A stretch of DNA of 64,000 nt from Ktedonospora formicarum (GTDB taxonomy: Bacteria; Chloroflexota; Ktedonobacteria; Ktedonobacterales; Ktedonobacteraceae), in contig NZ_BNJF01000005.1 of assembly GCF_016587355.1 (NCBI RefSeq), positions 62,001 through 126,000 of the forward strand, written 5' to 3'. The notes beneath the pieces are model-generated. The model did not search any database, was not told where the DNA came from, and worked only from the letters and a program-made list of their open reading frames with translations. Shown one piece after another: positions 63,828-64,000 of the stretch. The first letter of the stretch is position 1. Every line of letters begins with the position of its first letter. The translations under genes and the position numbers were made by a program.

Positions 63828-64000
63828 TCTTTTATCATCCCTTGTAAAGCCCCCCAAAGGTTGGCCTCTCCTATCAACCTGCGCCTTGCAATACATTCGC
63901 CTGAGTTCAATCTCCTGAACCGTTATGCAAACGTTGTTTGCATATGTTGTTTGGAACTTACTATTTGTGTCTTTCGCTCTATTGTTAGACAATATAACTT

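Overview
The window (about half G+C, closely packed genes with AGGAG-type ribosome sites and many strong hairpin terminators) looks like chromosome or large-replicon DNA of a soil member of the Ktedonobacteria (Chloroflexota). This is inferred from gene content and style: membrane-anchored Ser/Thr-kinase-like proteins with extracellular C-termini, lipoprotein S53 and L,D-transpeptidase enzymes, ECF42/DGPF pairs, many TetR-oxidoreductase pairs, two P450s and scattered mobile debris. No rRNA, tRNA, CRISPR array or prophage was recognised, and the genus cannot be fixed without a database.

Layout. 0.1-1.0 kb: a frameshifted AraC regulator. 1.4-3.7 kb: pseudokinase with a DnaJ-C-like domain. 3.7-6.3 kb: SDR/TetR divergent pair and a UlaG-like hydrolase. 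6.6-14.6 kb: S53 lipoprotein, MrfA-type helicase, a second pseudokinase with a carbohydrate-binding-like ectodomain, and an Asp-box lipoprotein. 14.7-17.4 kb: MetQ-N-I methionine importer. 17.7-25.7 kb: small lipoprotein, DUF1801, FrnE-like DsbA, receiver protein, MFS pump, GNAT, L,D-transpeptidase. 26.1-30 kb: P450/TetR divergon, APH-type kinase, DinB. 30-32 kb and scattered later: short G/C-rich single-gene units each with its own terminator. 32-38 kb: epimerase, TPR protein, GH13 enzyme, asparagine synthetase and MarR. 38.3-41.2 kb: clusters of a 36-bp-periodic repeat around a small zinc-knuckle gene and a YCII-ECF42 sigma operon. 41.2-45 kb: patatin, EamA exporter, phosphoesterase, RpiR regulator. 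45-47 kb: solo TnpB element beside a decayed methyltransferase. 47-51 kb: coiled-coil unit, SRPBCC protein, ABM relic, TetR, epimerase, deazaflavin-type reductase. 51-57 kb: FAD monooxygenase, universal stress protein, APH(6)-like kinase, orphan PhnD-like protein. 57-60 kb: LysR with a P450-ABM operon, then DoxX. 60-64 kb: MFS, small membrane protein, methyltransferase and a last G/C-rich unit.

Three things deserve most attention. (1) A degenerate motif of about 25 bp (core GTGTGATCTTTTCGCGAAAC) recurs with 36-37 bp spacing in three clusters and supplies the stop codon of two genes, which resembles multi-repeat transposon ends. (2) At least five short G/C-rich monocistrons (30.5, 31.4, 38.8, 47.5 and 63.6 kb) share the plan of strong ribosome site, small unknown protein and own GC-rich terminator. 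(3) Two membrane pseudokinases both lack the catalytic aspartate but carry different outside domains, suggesting non-catalytic transmembrane sensors. Functional pairings that make sense locally are TetR with the neighbouring P450 or oxidoreductase, LysR with P450-ABM, DGPF with ECF42, RpiR with phosphoesterase and EamA exporter, and MetN-I-Q.
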